Shown here one piece after another: positions 56,153-64,000 of a DNA stretch of 64,000 bases. The stretch lies in the NCBI GenBank assembly GCA_963702495.1, contig CAVPDA010000005.1, positions 62,001 through 126,000 on the forward strand, written 5' to 3'. The position numbers and the translations under genes were made by a program. Each line of letters opens with the position of its first letter. Within the stretch, counting starts at the first letter, position 1. The stretch is from CAVPDA01 sp963702495 (lineage in GTDB: Bacteria > Pseudomonadota > Gammaproteobacteria > Burkholderiales > Rhodocyclaceae). The notes beneath the pieces were generated by a model. The model saw only the letters and a list, made by a program, of their open reading frames with translations. It was not told the origin of the DNA and ran no database searches.

Positions 56153-56598
56153 TGGCTGCTGCGGCCGCCCGAGCAACCACCATCAGTGTGGCCACCTACC
56201 GTGACGACCCGCTTTATCCTCGGATCGAGCGTGCAGTGGCCGCCATCCTTGCCACCGGCAAGGTCGTCACGCCGGTGGACGTCCTGGTGCGCATGGGTCT
56301 GCTGGCGCCGGATAGGATCGAGCAGTGGCGCCGGGGCCGCATTGCTTACCTGGAGCAGGTGATCGACGGCAACCTCACGCGCCTGTCGCGGCTGCTACGC
56401 ATCCTGCGCTTTCATGCCCACGAATTGAATCTCGTCCCGTCGGTGACCATCTACGTGTCTCAGGGCACGTGCCGCCGGCAGCGGCTGCGCTTCACCAAGA
56501 GCGGCCAGGCAGCGATCGAGGAGGCCTATGCCCGGCATTTCGTCTGGCCGGGCAAGGAGCCTTTCCCAGCACCGGGTCCCGCGGAGGTCCCCGAATGA
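56152..56598 (+). CDS. Uncharacterised protein (148 aa), second gene of a coupled unit
   Basis: Starts within the stop of the putative peptidase gene and ends overlapping the third gene (ATGA). The product has YRDDPLYPRIERAVAAILAT, a GKVVTPVDVLVRMGLL segment and a helical RLSRLLRILRFHAHELNLVP, then YVSQGTCRRQRLRFTKSG. The central part resembles a small winged-helix arrangement, but I cannot name a family. Tight coupling implies it works with its neighbours. Confidence 0.65.
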   Translation: MAAAAARATTISVATYRDDPLYPRIERAVAAILATGKVVTPVDVLVRMGLLAPDRIEQWRRGRIAYLEQVIDGNLTRLSRLLRILRFHAHELNLVPSVTIYVSQGTCRRQRLRFTKSGQAAIEEAYARHFVWPGKEPFPAPGPAEVPE

Positions 56599-57032
56599 GC
56601 GGTGCGCCTCCCGACCTGGAGCGGCTGCGGCGGGCGCTGCGTGCACTGCGACGCGGCGATCTGCTCATCATCGCCGAGCGCGCCGCGGAACTCGTTCCGC
56701 GGGCGAGACTGGGCGCCCTCCTGGGCGATTTGGTGCAGATCGATGCGCTAACACAGGCGAGCGAGGCACAGGCGCCGTTGTTGAAGGAAGCGCAGAAGTT
56801 CCACACGGCAGTGCTCGGTGGGAAGTACTACCCGGACTTCTCCGTCAATTCGCGCAACTTCATGGAACGTTCTGCCGGGACCGCTACCGCCGACGAGTTC
56901 GCCAGGACCGTCGACCCGGCCATCGCGGACTTCGCCGACCATGAGCGTCCACGCCACCTGGCGGCGGCGCGCAAGTTGGCGAGTGCCGCACAGCGGGCGG
57001 CCCTTCGTGCCCTGTCGGCGGCCCGCCGGTAA
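56595..57032 (+). CDS. Uncharacterised protein (145 aa), third gene of a coupled unit
   Basis: Starts at ATG 56595, overlapping the previous stop. The product is mostly helical (LERLRRALRALRRGDLLIIA, ERAAELVPRARLGALLGDLV), with a central EAQKFHTAVLGGKYYPDFSV, NSRNFMERSAGTATADEFAR and a basic C-terminus. No family is recognised. The unit of three ends here, with 160 nt before the DUF2293 gene. Confidence 0.65.
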   Translation: MSGAPPDLERLRRALRALRRGDLLIIAERAAELVPRARLGALLGDLVQIDALTQASEAQAPLLKEAQKFHTAVLGGKYYPDFSVNSRNFMERSAGTATADEFARTVDPAIADFADHERPRHLAAARKLASAAQRAALRALSAARR

Positions 57033-57192
57033 ATGCGTGCGGGGTTGAGACGCGCCCTCGTCTGAGCGGAGGTATGCACTTGCGGCACCGATTTGGAAAC
57101 GTCAAGGGGACGGCCCGCCTCGGGCGACCGGAAGCATTGCTGCCGATAGTCCAGGGGTACCCTCGATCACAGCAACCCACTCTGCGCGACCG

Positions 57193-57864
57193 ATGAGCGA
57201 GAAGCAAGAACTGAAGGTCTTCATCGCGACGCGCGAATCCACATGCGATGAGTGTGGGGAGAAGCTGGGAAGTGCCGCGTGGATCATGCTCGCCGGAGAG
57301 CGCGGTGCGCTGTGCCTCGCCTGCGGCGATCTCGATCACCTCGTGTTCCTGCCATCGGGAGATCCGGCGCTGACGCGGCGTGCTCGCAAACACTCCAAGC
57401 TGTCGGCGGTCGTGCTCAAGTGGAGTCGTGCGCGAAATCGCTACGAACGACAGGGCGTTCTTGTCGAGGAGGCGGGGCTGGCGAGCGCCGAGGCACAGTG
57501 TCTCGCAGACGGCGAGGCCCGCGCCCGCCGGCGCAGCCGCGAGGAGGCGCGGCGCGGGGAGATTGACCGGGAGTATGTCGAGCGTTTCGCCCAGCGCGTG
57601 CGCGAACTGTATCCGCGTTGTCCCGGCGATGCGGAGCACACGATCGCCGAGCACGCGTGCCTCAAGTACAGCGGTCGCGTAGGCCGCTCGGCGGCGGCCA
57701 AGGCATTCGACGAAGAGGCGGTGCGTCTGGCCGTCGTCGCGCATATCCGCCACGTCAACACCCCCTACGATGAACTTCTCGCCGCAGGTTGGGACCGGCG
57801 CGAGGCCCGCCGCCAGGTCGAGGATCGGGTCCGCTCGGTCCTGAAGGCCTGGCAGCGGTCCTGA
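57193..57864 (+). CDS. DUF2293 domain-containing protein
   Basis: A 223-residue protein. The N-terminus has a zinc-ribbon-like set of cysteines (CDECGEKLG ... CLACGDLDH). The C-terminal domain reads VVAHIRHVNTPYDELLAAGW, DRREARRQVEDRVRSVLKAW, the signature of DUF2293. Its function is not established. The strongly basic middle (ARARRRSREEARRGEIDREY) suggests nucleic-acid contact. It lies downstream of the unknown three-gene unit on the same strand. Confidence 0.8.
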   Translation: MSEKQELKVFIATRESTCDECGEKLGSAAWIMLAGERGALCLACGDLDHLVFLPSGDPALTRRARKHSKLSAVVLKWSRARNRYERQGVLVEEAGLASAEAQCLADGEARARRRSREEARRGEIDREYVERFAQRVRELYPRCPGDAEHTIAEHACLKYSGRVGRSAAAKAFDEEAVRLAVVAHIRHVNTPYDELLAAGWDRREARRQVEDRVRSVLKAWQRS

Positions 57865-58096
57865 CCTGCGGGTTGCCTGGAAGTAATCTGTTCAATGGCG
57901 GCGGCAACCAGCCTGCCTCCGCTCACGAGCCGAATCGGCTCATTACGAGCGCTTCGCGGCAGGAAAGAGGAGCGTTGCTGGGGTCACCTTACGAGACGGT
58001 GCGGCTTCGATCGTTCGCCTTCCCGACCCCTTGCTGCCACCCGCGCAGCCCTACCCCCGATTTTCCCTTCGCCAAGGAACTTCGGAAGGCCCAAAA

Positions 58097-58123
58097 TAGC
58101 CGAATAAAAGGCTAGAATAAGCC
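58097..58123 (+). promoter_or_regulatory. Operator/promoter of the Xre-RES toxin-antitoxin operon
   Basis: TAGCC-N8-GGCTA (58097-58114) is a perfect inverted repeat, followed at once by GGCT-N6-AGCC (58110-58123), so one half-site is shared. A -10-like TAGAAT (58113-58118) lies inside the second repeat. This is the layout expected for repression by the antitoxin encoded 17 nt downstream. AGGAGGA at 58127-58133 is the ribosome site. No clear -35 was found. Confidence 0.5.
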
Positions 58124-58140
58124 ATCAGGAGGAAAGAGCG

Positions 58141-58644
58141 ATGAGCCAAACATCCAACGTCATTACGTCTGCCACGACTGACACGCCGACACGGGCGAGT
58201 AGTCGAGCAAAGGCGAGAGCTCATCTCGCGGCCATCACCGGTCTCGCGCCGAGGGAGAGGATCCTGCGGCTGCGCGAAGGGCTGCCCGCCGAATCCGTCG
58301 CTGCGCTTGCCGACGAGATGGGCTGGACCAAGGAACATGCGATCGCGACGCTGAAGATCAGGCGGTCGACGCTCAACAGCAAGATCCGGGCAGGGCGTCC
58401 ACTTGACACCTCTGATTCCGAACGCCTACTTGCCGTGATGGACATGATCGAGCAGGTACGCCAGATGGTCGAGCGGTCTGGAGATCCGACCGGTTTCGAT
58501 GCGAGCAAGTGGCTTGCCACATGGATCGATACGCCCAACCCGGCACTGGGAGGCCTGCCACCGTCAGACTACTTGGATACGCATGAAGGCGTTCAGGTCG
58601 TTCGTCGGCTGCTCGGGCAGATGGAAAGCAGCGCGTACGCATGA
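58141..58644 (+). CDS. Type II antitoxin, Xre/MbcA/ParS family (DUF2384)
   Basis: A 167-residue antitoxin. The N-terminal part holds a helix-turn-helix (SVAALADEMGWTKEHAIATL, KIRRSTLNSKI). The C-terminal toxin-binding domain ends with FDASKWLATWIDTPNPALGG, LPPSDYLDTHEGVQVVRRLL, the hallmark of DUF2384. It overlaps the RES toxin gene by 4 nt (ATGA). It should neutralise the toxin and repress the operon through the inverted repeats upstream. Confidence 0.92.
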   Translation: MSQTSNVITSATTDTPTRASSRAKARAHLAAITGLAPRERILRLREGLPAESVAALADEMGWTKEHAIATLKIRRSTLNSKIRAGRPLDTSDSERLLAVMDMIEQVRQMVERSGDPTGFDASKWLATWIDTPNPALGGLPPSDYLDTHEGVQVVRRLLGQMESSAYA

Positions 58645-59126
58645 GCGTGGTCATCTGGCGCATCGGTACGGACACGCCCGACTATAGCGCGGACGATCTC
58701 ACCGGGGCTGGCGCCAAGATCACCGGCGGGCGATGGAACCGGGCGGGCATTGCCGTCACGTATGCGTCCGACTCGATTGCGCTGGCTTGCCTGGAGACGC
58801 TCGTCCATCTTGGCGCCCAAGCGCTGCCGTTCAATCGCTACCTGGTGCGCATCGAGATCCCCGACAATCTTTTCGCCAAACGCATGAAGTTCGAGGATCT
58901 CGCACCTGATGCCGCGCGCGTCGGATGGGATGCGCTGCCGGCCGGCATGGTCAGCATCGATTTCGGCTCGAACTGGATTCTGAGTGATGCTTTCGCCATC
59001 CTCGATATTCCTTCCGTGGTGATCCCGGAGGAGCGCGATTACCTGATCAATCCAGCCCATCCTGACGCCGCCTCGGTTCGCGCAGCCAAACAGCGCCGCT
59101 TCACCTACGACTCCCGCCTGCGCTGA
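58641..59126 (+). CDS. RES-domain toxin
   Basis: A 161-residue toxin of the RES family, whose characterised members (such as MbcT) degrade NAD+. The conserved residues are visible in GGRWNRAGIAVTYASDSIAL and ACLETLVHL, with the later Ser-containing PSVVIPEERDYLINPAHPD. The length and the DUF2384 antitoxin immediately upstream make the assignment secure. Its expression would lower cellular NAD+ unless antitoxin is present. Confidence 0.92.
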   Translation: MSVVIWRIGTDTPDYSADDLTGAGAKITGGRWNRAGIAVTYASDSIALACLETLVHLGAQALPFNRYLVRIEIPDNLFAKRMKFEDLAPDAARVGWDALPAGMVSIDFGSNWILSDAFAILDIPSVVIPEERDYLINPAHPDAASVRAAKQRRFTYDSRLR

Positions 59127-59791
59127 GGCAGTCCCGGACGAAGGACTTCCCCGGGCACCGCTTCCCAAGTGGCAGCAACGCGAGTAACTCCGGACTCTTG
59201 AGCAGAGCGACTCTCTGGCTTCTGAACGGCCACAGTTGGCCGGACTGCGACATCCGACATTACGCCGGTAAGCCGACGGTGGCAAAATCGGCTCGACGGT
59301 TCAGCGGCTGCTCTACGGCAACGATCCCCAAAGGCAGCCCCCGGCCATATATAGCAGGCACTGGCCACGCCGAAAAAGCCGGCTACCGAGCAGGTGGTGT
59401 CGGCCGGGCACGAGACCTTCGCCAGGGCAGATTCGGTAGCGCTGGCTCGGCCGCTGGCGACATCCTGCGCATCCCGGAAGCGGCCCATCGGCAGCCCGCG
59501 CCGGGCGAGCGCCCGCAGGAAACGGGCGCGAACCGTGGCCTGAATGTCGGCGATGATTTCGGGACCGACACCGCGGGCTGCGCGAAAACGCACTTTCCTT
59601 CGGCAACGCCCGGCCTGCGTCCCGGTTTGCGGGTCCTCGCACTCCTGCTGCTCATTGCAGTGGTCTGTGGGGCACCGGGTAGGGCCGCAGGGCCGCCGGT
59701 GGGAGCGGCCTCGGCCGCGACGATCGCGACGATGCCCGCTCCCACAGATGGTGTCGGGCGTGCCGGCGTGCAGCGACCCGAAGGGCCGCGC
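59127..59791. other. 665 nt without an intact gene
   Basis: The region between the toxin gene and the end of glgP holds only broken frames. One short minus-strand segment (59444-59563) looks like transposase debris and is listed separately. The stretch 59.68-59.77 kb is GC-rich intergenic sequence with a GGGAGCGG/CCGCTCCC-like inverted repeat, possibly a terminator for glgP, but without a T-run. Confidence 0.35.
59444..59563 (-). pseudogene. Possible IS91-like transposase scrap
   Basis: On the minus strand the segment EIIADIQATVRARFLRALAR, RGL resembles a conserved helical stretch in IS91-type (Y2) transposases, where a similar phrase precedes a DA-E motif. Only about 40 residues are left and frames change on both sides. 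The identification is tentative. Confidence 0.3.
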
Positions 59792-62287
59792 TCAGAGGCG
59801 CTCGATGGGCGTCGGCTCCACGTGCCAGATGTCGCGGCAGTACTCGGCGATGGTGCGGTCCGAGGAGAACTTGGCCATGCGTGCCACGTTGAGGATGGAC
59901 ATGCGGGTCCAGCGGGCGGGGTCGCGCCAAGCGCGGCTCGCCTGGGCCTGGCAGTCCACATAGGCACGGTAGTCGGCGAGCAGCAGGTAGTCGTCGCGCT
60001 CCAGCAGTTGATCCACGAGGGGTCGGAACAGGCCCGTGTCCCCGTGGGAAAAGTGGCCGTCGGCGATGAGGTCGATGGCTTCGCGCAGATCCGGGTCCGC
60101 CTCGTAGTGGGCGCGCGGGCGGTATCCCTCGCGCCTGACCCGCGCCACCTCGTCGGAGTCGAGACCGAACAGGAAAAAGTTGTCCGACCCGACCTCCTCG
60201 CGGATCTCCACGTTCGCGCCGTCGAGGGTGCCGATGGTGAGCGCCCCGTTGAGGGAGAACTTCATGTTGCCAGTGCCCGAGGCTTCCTTGCCGGCGGTCG
60301 AGATCTGCTCGGACAAGTCCGCTGCCGGGTAGATGCATTGCGCCACCTGGACGTTGAAGTTCGGGACGAAGGCCACCCGCAGCCGGCCGGCCACGTCGGG
60401 GTCTCGGTTCACCACGTCGGCCACCGAGTTGATCAGCTTGATGATGAGCTTGGCCATGAAGTAGCCCGGCGCCGACTTGCCGGCGAAGAGGAAGGCACGC
60501 GGCACCACGTCGGCCGCCGGGTTCGCCTTGATGCGGTTGTAGAGGGTGACGATGTGCAGAACGTTCAGGTGCTGGCGCTTGTACTCGTGGATGCGCTTGG
60601 CCTGGATGTCGAAGAGCGCGGCGGGGTCCAGCTCCACCCCGCAGTGGAGCCGCGCGTGGGCGGCCAGCGCCCGCTTGCGTTCGTCCTTCACGCGCCGCCA
60701 CTCTTCCTGGAACGTCTGGTCGCCGGCGCGCTCCTCCAGCTTCCGCAGGCGCGAGAGGTCCCGAGCCCATCCCTCGCCCACGGTGCGGTCGAGCAGCCCG
60801 GCAAGGCCCGGGTTGGCGAGCAGGACGAAGCGGCGGGGCGTTACCCCGTTGGTCTTGTTGCCGAAGCGCTCCGGCCAGAGGTCGTGGAAGTCGCGCAGCA
60901 CCGTGTCGGCGAGGAGCCGCGAATGCAGTTCCGCCACGCCGTTGACGGCCGAACTGCCGACGCAGGCGAGATGGGCCATGCGGACGTAGCGTGGTCCCGT
61001 CTCGTCGATGATGGACAGGCGCGCCAGCGGCCGGTGGTCGTGGGGATATCGCAGCCGGACCTGGTCGAGGAATCGCCGGTTGATTTCGTAGACGATCTCC
61101 AGGTGACGCGGCAGCACCTCATGGAACAGTGGCACCGGCCACTTCTCGAGTGCCTCGGGCAGCAGGGTGTGGTTGGTGTAGGCGAAGGTCCGGGTGACGA
61201 CGCTCCAGGCGGCGTCCCAGTCGAGCAGATGCTCATCCACCAGCAGGCGCATCAGCTCGGCCACCGCGATCGCCGGATGCGTGTCGTTCAGCTGCACCGC
61301 GTATTTCTCGTGGAAGCGCTCGAGGCCGTCGCCCGCCTGCTGGTAGATGCGGATCATGTCCTGCAGCGAGCAGGAGACGAAGAAGTGCTGTTGGATGAGG
61401 CGCAGCCGTTTGCCCGTGTCCGGCTCGTCGTTGGGGTACAGCACCTTGCTGACGGTTTCCGAGCGAATCTGCCGGTGCACGGCGCCGAAGTAGTCCCCGA
61501 GGTTGAAGGCCTGGAAATCGAAGGACTCGGGCGCCTCGGCGCTCCACAGGCGCAGCAGGTTGGCGTTGTCCACGCCGTAGCCCGGGATGGGTGTGTCGTT
61601 GGCGACGCCGCGGAGCAGCTCAGCGGGCACCCAGCGCACGCGGAAGCGCCCCTGCTCGTCGGTCCAGGGCTCGGTGCGCCCTCCGACCTTCACCTCCATG
61701 GCGATCCGCGGGCGGCGTAGCTCCCAGGGATTGCCGTTGCGCAGCCAGGTGTCGGACATCTCTACCTGCCAGCCGTCGCGGATCGCCTGGTCGAATATGC
61801 CGAACTCGTAGCGGATACCGTAGCTGATGGCGGGGATCTGGAGGGTGGCGAGCGAGTCCATGAAGCAGGCGGCGAGCCGCCCCAGGCCGCCGTTGCCCAG
61901 GCCCGGCTCCTCCTCGATGGCGATCAGCTCGTCGAGGTCCAGCCCTAGTCCGCGCATCGCCTCCCGGGTCTCGTCCCGGATGCCCAGGCTGACGAGGTTG
62001 TTGGCAAGGTGGGGGCCGGGCAGGTACTCCGCCGACAGGTAGCACACCGTGCGGCTGCGGTGGTGCTTGTAGGCCTGGGCCGTCCTCACCCAGCGCTCCA
62101 GCATGCGGTCGCGCACGGTGTAGGCGAGCGCCATGTAATTGTCGACGGGGCCCGCCACCTCCCGGAAGCGGCCCAGCACGAAGAACAGGTTGTCGAGGAA
62201 CGCCTGCCGGATGGAGTGGGCGCTGAGCCCCGTTCGGGTCGGCTCCCATTTCGGCGCGCCGCCGCTGGTGCCTCGATCGCTGTCCAT
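59792..62287 (-). CDS. glgP: Glycogen phosphorylase GlgP
   Basis: An 831-residue GT35 phosphorylase releasing glucose-1-phosphate from glycogen. ATG 62287 has AAAGGAG upstream; the open frame continues upstream only because of the adjacent gene remnant. Hallmarks are CYLSAEYLPGPHLANNLVSL, EEPGLGNGGLGRLAACFMDS, and the pyridoxal-phosphate site near EASGTGNMKFSLNGALTIGT, with KRIHEYKRQHLN before it. It lies directly downstream of a phosphoketolase remnant, a pairing often seen in Proteobacteria. Confidence 0.96.
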   Translation of the reverse strand: MDSDRGTSGGAPKWEPTRTGLSAHSIRQAFLDNLFFVLGRFREVAGPVDNYMALAYTVRDRMLERWVRTAQAYKHHRSRTVCYLSAEYLPGPHLANNLVSLGIRDETREAMRGLGLDLDELIAIEEEPGLGNGGLGRLAACFMDSLATLQIPAISYGIRYEFGIFDQAIRDGWQVEMSDTWLRNGNPWELRRPRIAMEVKVGGRTEPWTDEQGRFRVRWVPAELLRGVANDTPIPGYGVDNANLLRLWSAEAPESFDFQAFNLGDYFGAVHRQIRSETVSKVLYPNDEPDTGKRLRLIQQHFFVSCSLQDMIRIYQQAGDGLERFHEKYAVQLNDTHPAIAVAELMRLLVDEHLLDWDAAWSVVTRTFAYTNHTLLPEALEKWPVPLFHEVLPRHLEIVYEINRRFLDQVRLRYPHDHRPLARLSIIDETGPRYVRMAHLACVGSSAVNGVAELHSRLLADTVLRDFHDLWPERFGNKTNGVTPRRFVLLANPGLAGLLDRTVGEGWARDLSRLRKLEERAGDQTFQEEWRRVKDERKRALAAHARLHCGVELDPAALFDIQAKRIHEYKRQHLNVLHIVTLYNRIKANPAADVVPRAFLFAGKSAPGYFMAKLIIKLINSVADVVNRDPDVAGRLRVAFVPNFNVQVAQCIYPAADLSEQISTAGKEASGTGNMKFSLNGALTIGTLDGANVEIREEVGSDNFFLFGLDSDEVARVRREGYRPRAHYEADPDLREAIDLIADGHFSHGDTGLFRPLVDQLLERDDYLLLADYRAYVDCQAQASRAWRDPARWTRMSILNVARMAKFSSDRTIAEYCRDIWHVEPTPIERL

Positions 62288-62310
62288 CTCGTCTCCTTTC
62301 CTGCCGCTTC

Positions 62311-62811
62311 CTACCGGGGCCTCTGCCAGTCGCTCGCCTCGGGCTCGTCCACACCATGCTCGAAGGCGTAGTTGTGGCACTCGATCTGCATATCCTGGAG
62401 CTTTTCCTTGACGTGGGCGCCGGCGACCCGCAGCCCCGGGACCCGGTCCATCACGTCGATCGCCAGGCTGTAAGCGGTCGATCTCGTTCTGGATCGCCAG
62501 CTCCAGCGGTGTGTTGATATTGCCCTTTTCCTTGTAGCCGCGCACGCGGAGGTTGCGATGGTTGGTGCGGCGGTAGGCCAGCCGGTGGATGAGCCAGGGA
62601 TGGCCGTGGAAGTTGACGATGACCGGCTTGTCAACGGTGAACAGGCTGTCGAAGTCCCGGTCCGGGAGTCCGTGGGGATGCTCGCTTGCCAGGGTGAGCC
62701 GGTACAGGTCCACCACGTTGACGAAGCGGATCTTGAGCTGCGGAAAGTTCTCGCGCAGCAGCACGGCCGCCGCCAGCTCCTCCTTCGTGGGAATGTCGCC
62801 GCAAGAGATCG
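62311..62811 (-). pseudogene. Phosphoketolase (Xfp), C-terminal remnant with frameshift
   Basis: About 165 codons match the C-terminal domain of xylulose-5-P/fructose-6-P phosphoketolase: CGDIPTKEELAAAVLLRENF, PQLKIRFVNVVDLYRL, EHPHGLPDRDFDSLFTVDKP, HPWLIHRLAYRRTNHRNLRV. A one-base shift near 62.48 kb leads to AYSLAIDVMDRVPGL and the end EHGVDEPEASDWQRPR. The first 80% of the gene (about 640 residues) is absent: homology stops abruptly near 62811. The enzyme cannot be functional from this locus. Confidence 0.85.
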
Positions 62812-63092
62812 AAAATCCAACTGCACCTGCGCGAGTATCGCTGGGCCTGGCAGACGAAATAAATCGGGGACTTTGGGCCGAGAGCCCCTGAGACGCGCGT
62901 CCGGGCTAGGGCCGCCCCCGGCCAATAGCTGACGGTCACCCACTTCCTCCAAGACGGACCGCCGAGTAATGCCCCCAGCGCAACCCGACGCGCGCAGTCC
63001 ATACTACCATCCCAAGTACGGACAGAAGCCTGACGGCATTGGCTATGTAAAGCGACTGCAAGCAGTCATGAAATACCACAGCGAGGAACGCA
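62812..63092. other. Intergenic at a deletion breakpoint, no gene seen
   Basis: These 281 nt separate the truncated phosphoketolase from the OmpA gene. Sequence beyond 62811 has no phosphoketolase similarity, marking the breakpoint. The 62.96-63.09 kb part is less GC-rich and probably carries the promoter of the OmpA-family gene. Confidence 0.4.
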
Positions 63093-63929
63093 ATGATGAG
63101 CAGAATCACGTACATCCTGTCCGGCCTTCTTGCCCTCTTCTATCTGACGCTTGGAGTTGCTCTTGCTCAAACAGATGTCAAAGGAAGCAAGGATCATCCA
63201 TTGATAACTCGCATGCCGGGCTACTACATCAGCAAATATGAGGTATCTGAGTTCGGCGGATTCGATCCGACAGTCATTGGGGGCGCCGATGTTCACTGGG
63301 AGGGGAAAGTGTACTCCTACGGGTACTCGCGGAAGGAGGGTGGCCGGCCCATCGGTGAGCTGCAGATCGTCCGAAACTACGAAACGGCGATCAAGCAGGC
63401 CGGCGGACGGATCCTTGGCGGCGACGAACGGCGGGTGGCAACCGAGATCAGAAAGGCAGGCGCCTTCGCCGGGGTCTACGTGGAAGTGTTCAACGCCGGC
63501 AGAGACTACAGTCTGACGATCGTCGAGTCGCAGCCGATGCGCCAGGAGGTCGTCGCAGACGCCTCGGTGATGCGCAATGACCTCGCTGACACAGGTAAGA
63601 CGATCGTTCATGGCATTTACTTCGACACCGCTTCGGCGACGATCAAGCCTGAGTCGGAGCGCGCTCTGGCCGAGATGGTGAAGTTGCTCACCGGATCCCC
63701 CGCACTCAAGGTATACGTGGTCGGCCATACCGACAGCGTCGGCAGCCTCGAATCGAACCTCAAACTTTCTTCAGACCGCGCCGCTTCTGTGGTCAAGGCG
63801 CTCGCAACGCGAGGCGTAGCAGCGCCACGCTTGAAGTCTGCCGGGCTAGGTCCTTACTCGCCGGTAGCTTCAAATGACACGGATGGGGGCAAGGCGAAGA
63901 ACCGTCGGGTGGAGCTTGTCAATCAATAG
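63093..63929 (+). CDS. OmpA-family outer-membrane/peptidoglycan-binding protein
   Basis: A 278-residue protein. ATG 63093 (or 63096) follows GAGGAACGCA. It has a signal peptide (YILSGLLALFYLTLGVALAQ), a middle domain of about 130 residues with MPGYYISKYEVSEFGG and NAGRDYSLTIVESQPM, and a C-terminal OmpA-like domain. The last shows FDTASATIKPESERALAEMV, VYVVGHTDSVGSLESNLKLS, SDRAASVV and KNRRVELV. The Asp/Arg pair for diaminopimelate binding appears present. It probably anchors the envelope to peptidoglycan. The middle domain is of unknown function. Confidence 0.88.
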   Translation: MMSRITYILSGLLALFYLTLGVALAQTDVKGSKDHPLITRMPGYYISKYEVSEFGGFDPTVIGGADVHWEGKVYSYGYSRKEGGRPIGELQIVRNYETAIKQAGGRILGGDERRVATEIRKAGAFAGVYVEVFNAGRDYSLTIVESQPMRQEVVADASVMRNDLADTGKTIVHGIYFDTASATIKPESERALAEMVKLLTGSPALKVYVVGHTDSVGSLESNLKLSSDRAASVVKALATRGVAAPRLKSAGLGPYSPVASNDTDGGKAKNRRVELVNQ

Positions 63930-64000
63930 GCCATTGATTTCTCGGCCGAGGACGAATCTTCTTATGAAAACAGCAAGCCGCTCAAGAGCGGACGCGGCAG

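Noticed and set aside
59198..61720. 840-codon open frame opposite glgP
   Set aside because: Antisense shadow; only the minus strand carries phosphorylase motifs.
63978..63991. CCGCTC/GAGCGG hairpin after the OmpA gene as a terminator
   Set aside because: The loop is too short, there is no T-run, and the window ends before the context can be seen.

Overview
The window is high-GC DNA with dense overlapping genes and strong Shine-Dalgarno sites. Gene content suggests a facultatively anaerobic, H2-metabolising, glycogen-storing betaproteobacterium (Rhodocyclales/Burkholderiales-like). That placement is inferred from gene content only: a Hox-type and a sulfhydrogenase-type [NiFe] hydrogenase, a napFDAGHB periplasmic nitrate reductase operon, glgX/glgB/glgP, NhaR and HtpX. 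No rRNA, tRNA or CRISPR array was seen.

Layout. 1-282: tail of an NlpC/P60 peptidase. 338-4901 (minus): group 3b-like [NiFe] hydrogenase (small, large, protease, beta, gamma). 5144-10301 (plus): group 3d NAD-linked hydrogenase hoxF-U-Y-H-W, back to back with the first. 10262-12330: three uncharacterised genes. 12331-13450: a leader with a sigma-54-type promoter. 13451-23674: one giant gene for a secreted protein with two animal-type haem peroxidase modules, each followed by RTX repeats and an Ig-like segment, and a long C-terminal RTX array. 23797-26910: its type I secretion ABC exporter and HlyD adaptor. 27088-29469: Tat-exported multicopper oxidase and SCO-type copper chaperone. 29547-30825: methyltransferase and a small protein. 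31227-36841 (minus): nap operon with an FNR-type box upstream. 37007-41530: divergent glgX/glgB. 41953-46899: phosphatase, Crp/Fnr regulator, a deletion scar joining a tetR tail to an RND pump tail, and two further genes. 46907-51367: Tat-exported oxidoreductases and a NhaR-like regulator. 51481-53388: hpf remnant, Bax-inhibitor-1 protein, HtpX. 53389-59563: accessory island with IS66 debris, a histidine kinase scrap, an unknown three-gene unit with a putative metallopeptidase, a DUF2293 protein, a Xre/RES toxin-antitoxin pair and a possible IS91-like scrap. 59792-62811: glycogen phosphorylase behind a truncated phosphoketolase. 63093-63929: OmpA-family protein.

How the genes fit together. 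The two hydrogenases, the NAD(H) module, Nap and glycogen turnover suggest redox balancing under low oxygen. The stretch 12.8-29.5 kb looks like a self-contained extracellular oxidation locus: a giant secreted haem peroxidase with its own exporter, followed by a periplasmic multicopper oxidase and a copper chaperone. Its domain make-up recalls the peroxicin/MopA type of peroxidase linked to Mn(II) oxidation, but the substrate cannot be read from sequence.

Caveat. Many genes are broken by single-base indels (hoxW, the 11.8-12.3 kb gene, the giant peroxidase, hlyD, the multicopper oxidase, napH, the phosphoketolase remnant). Comparing the two peroxidase copies shows one-base gains or losses, unlike normal divergence, so I treat most as sequence errors rather than real pseudogenes.
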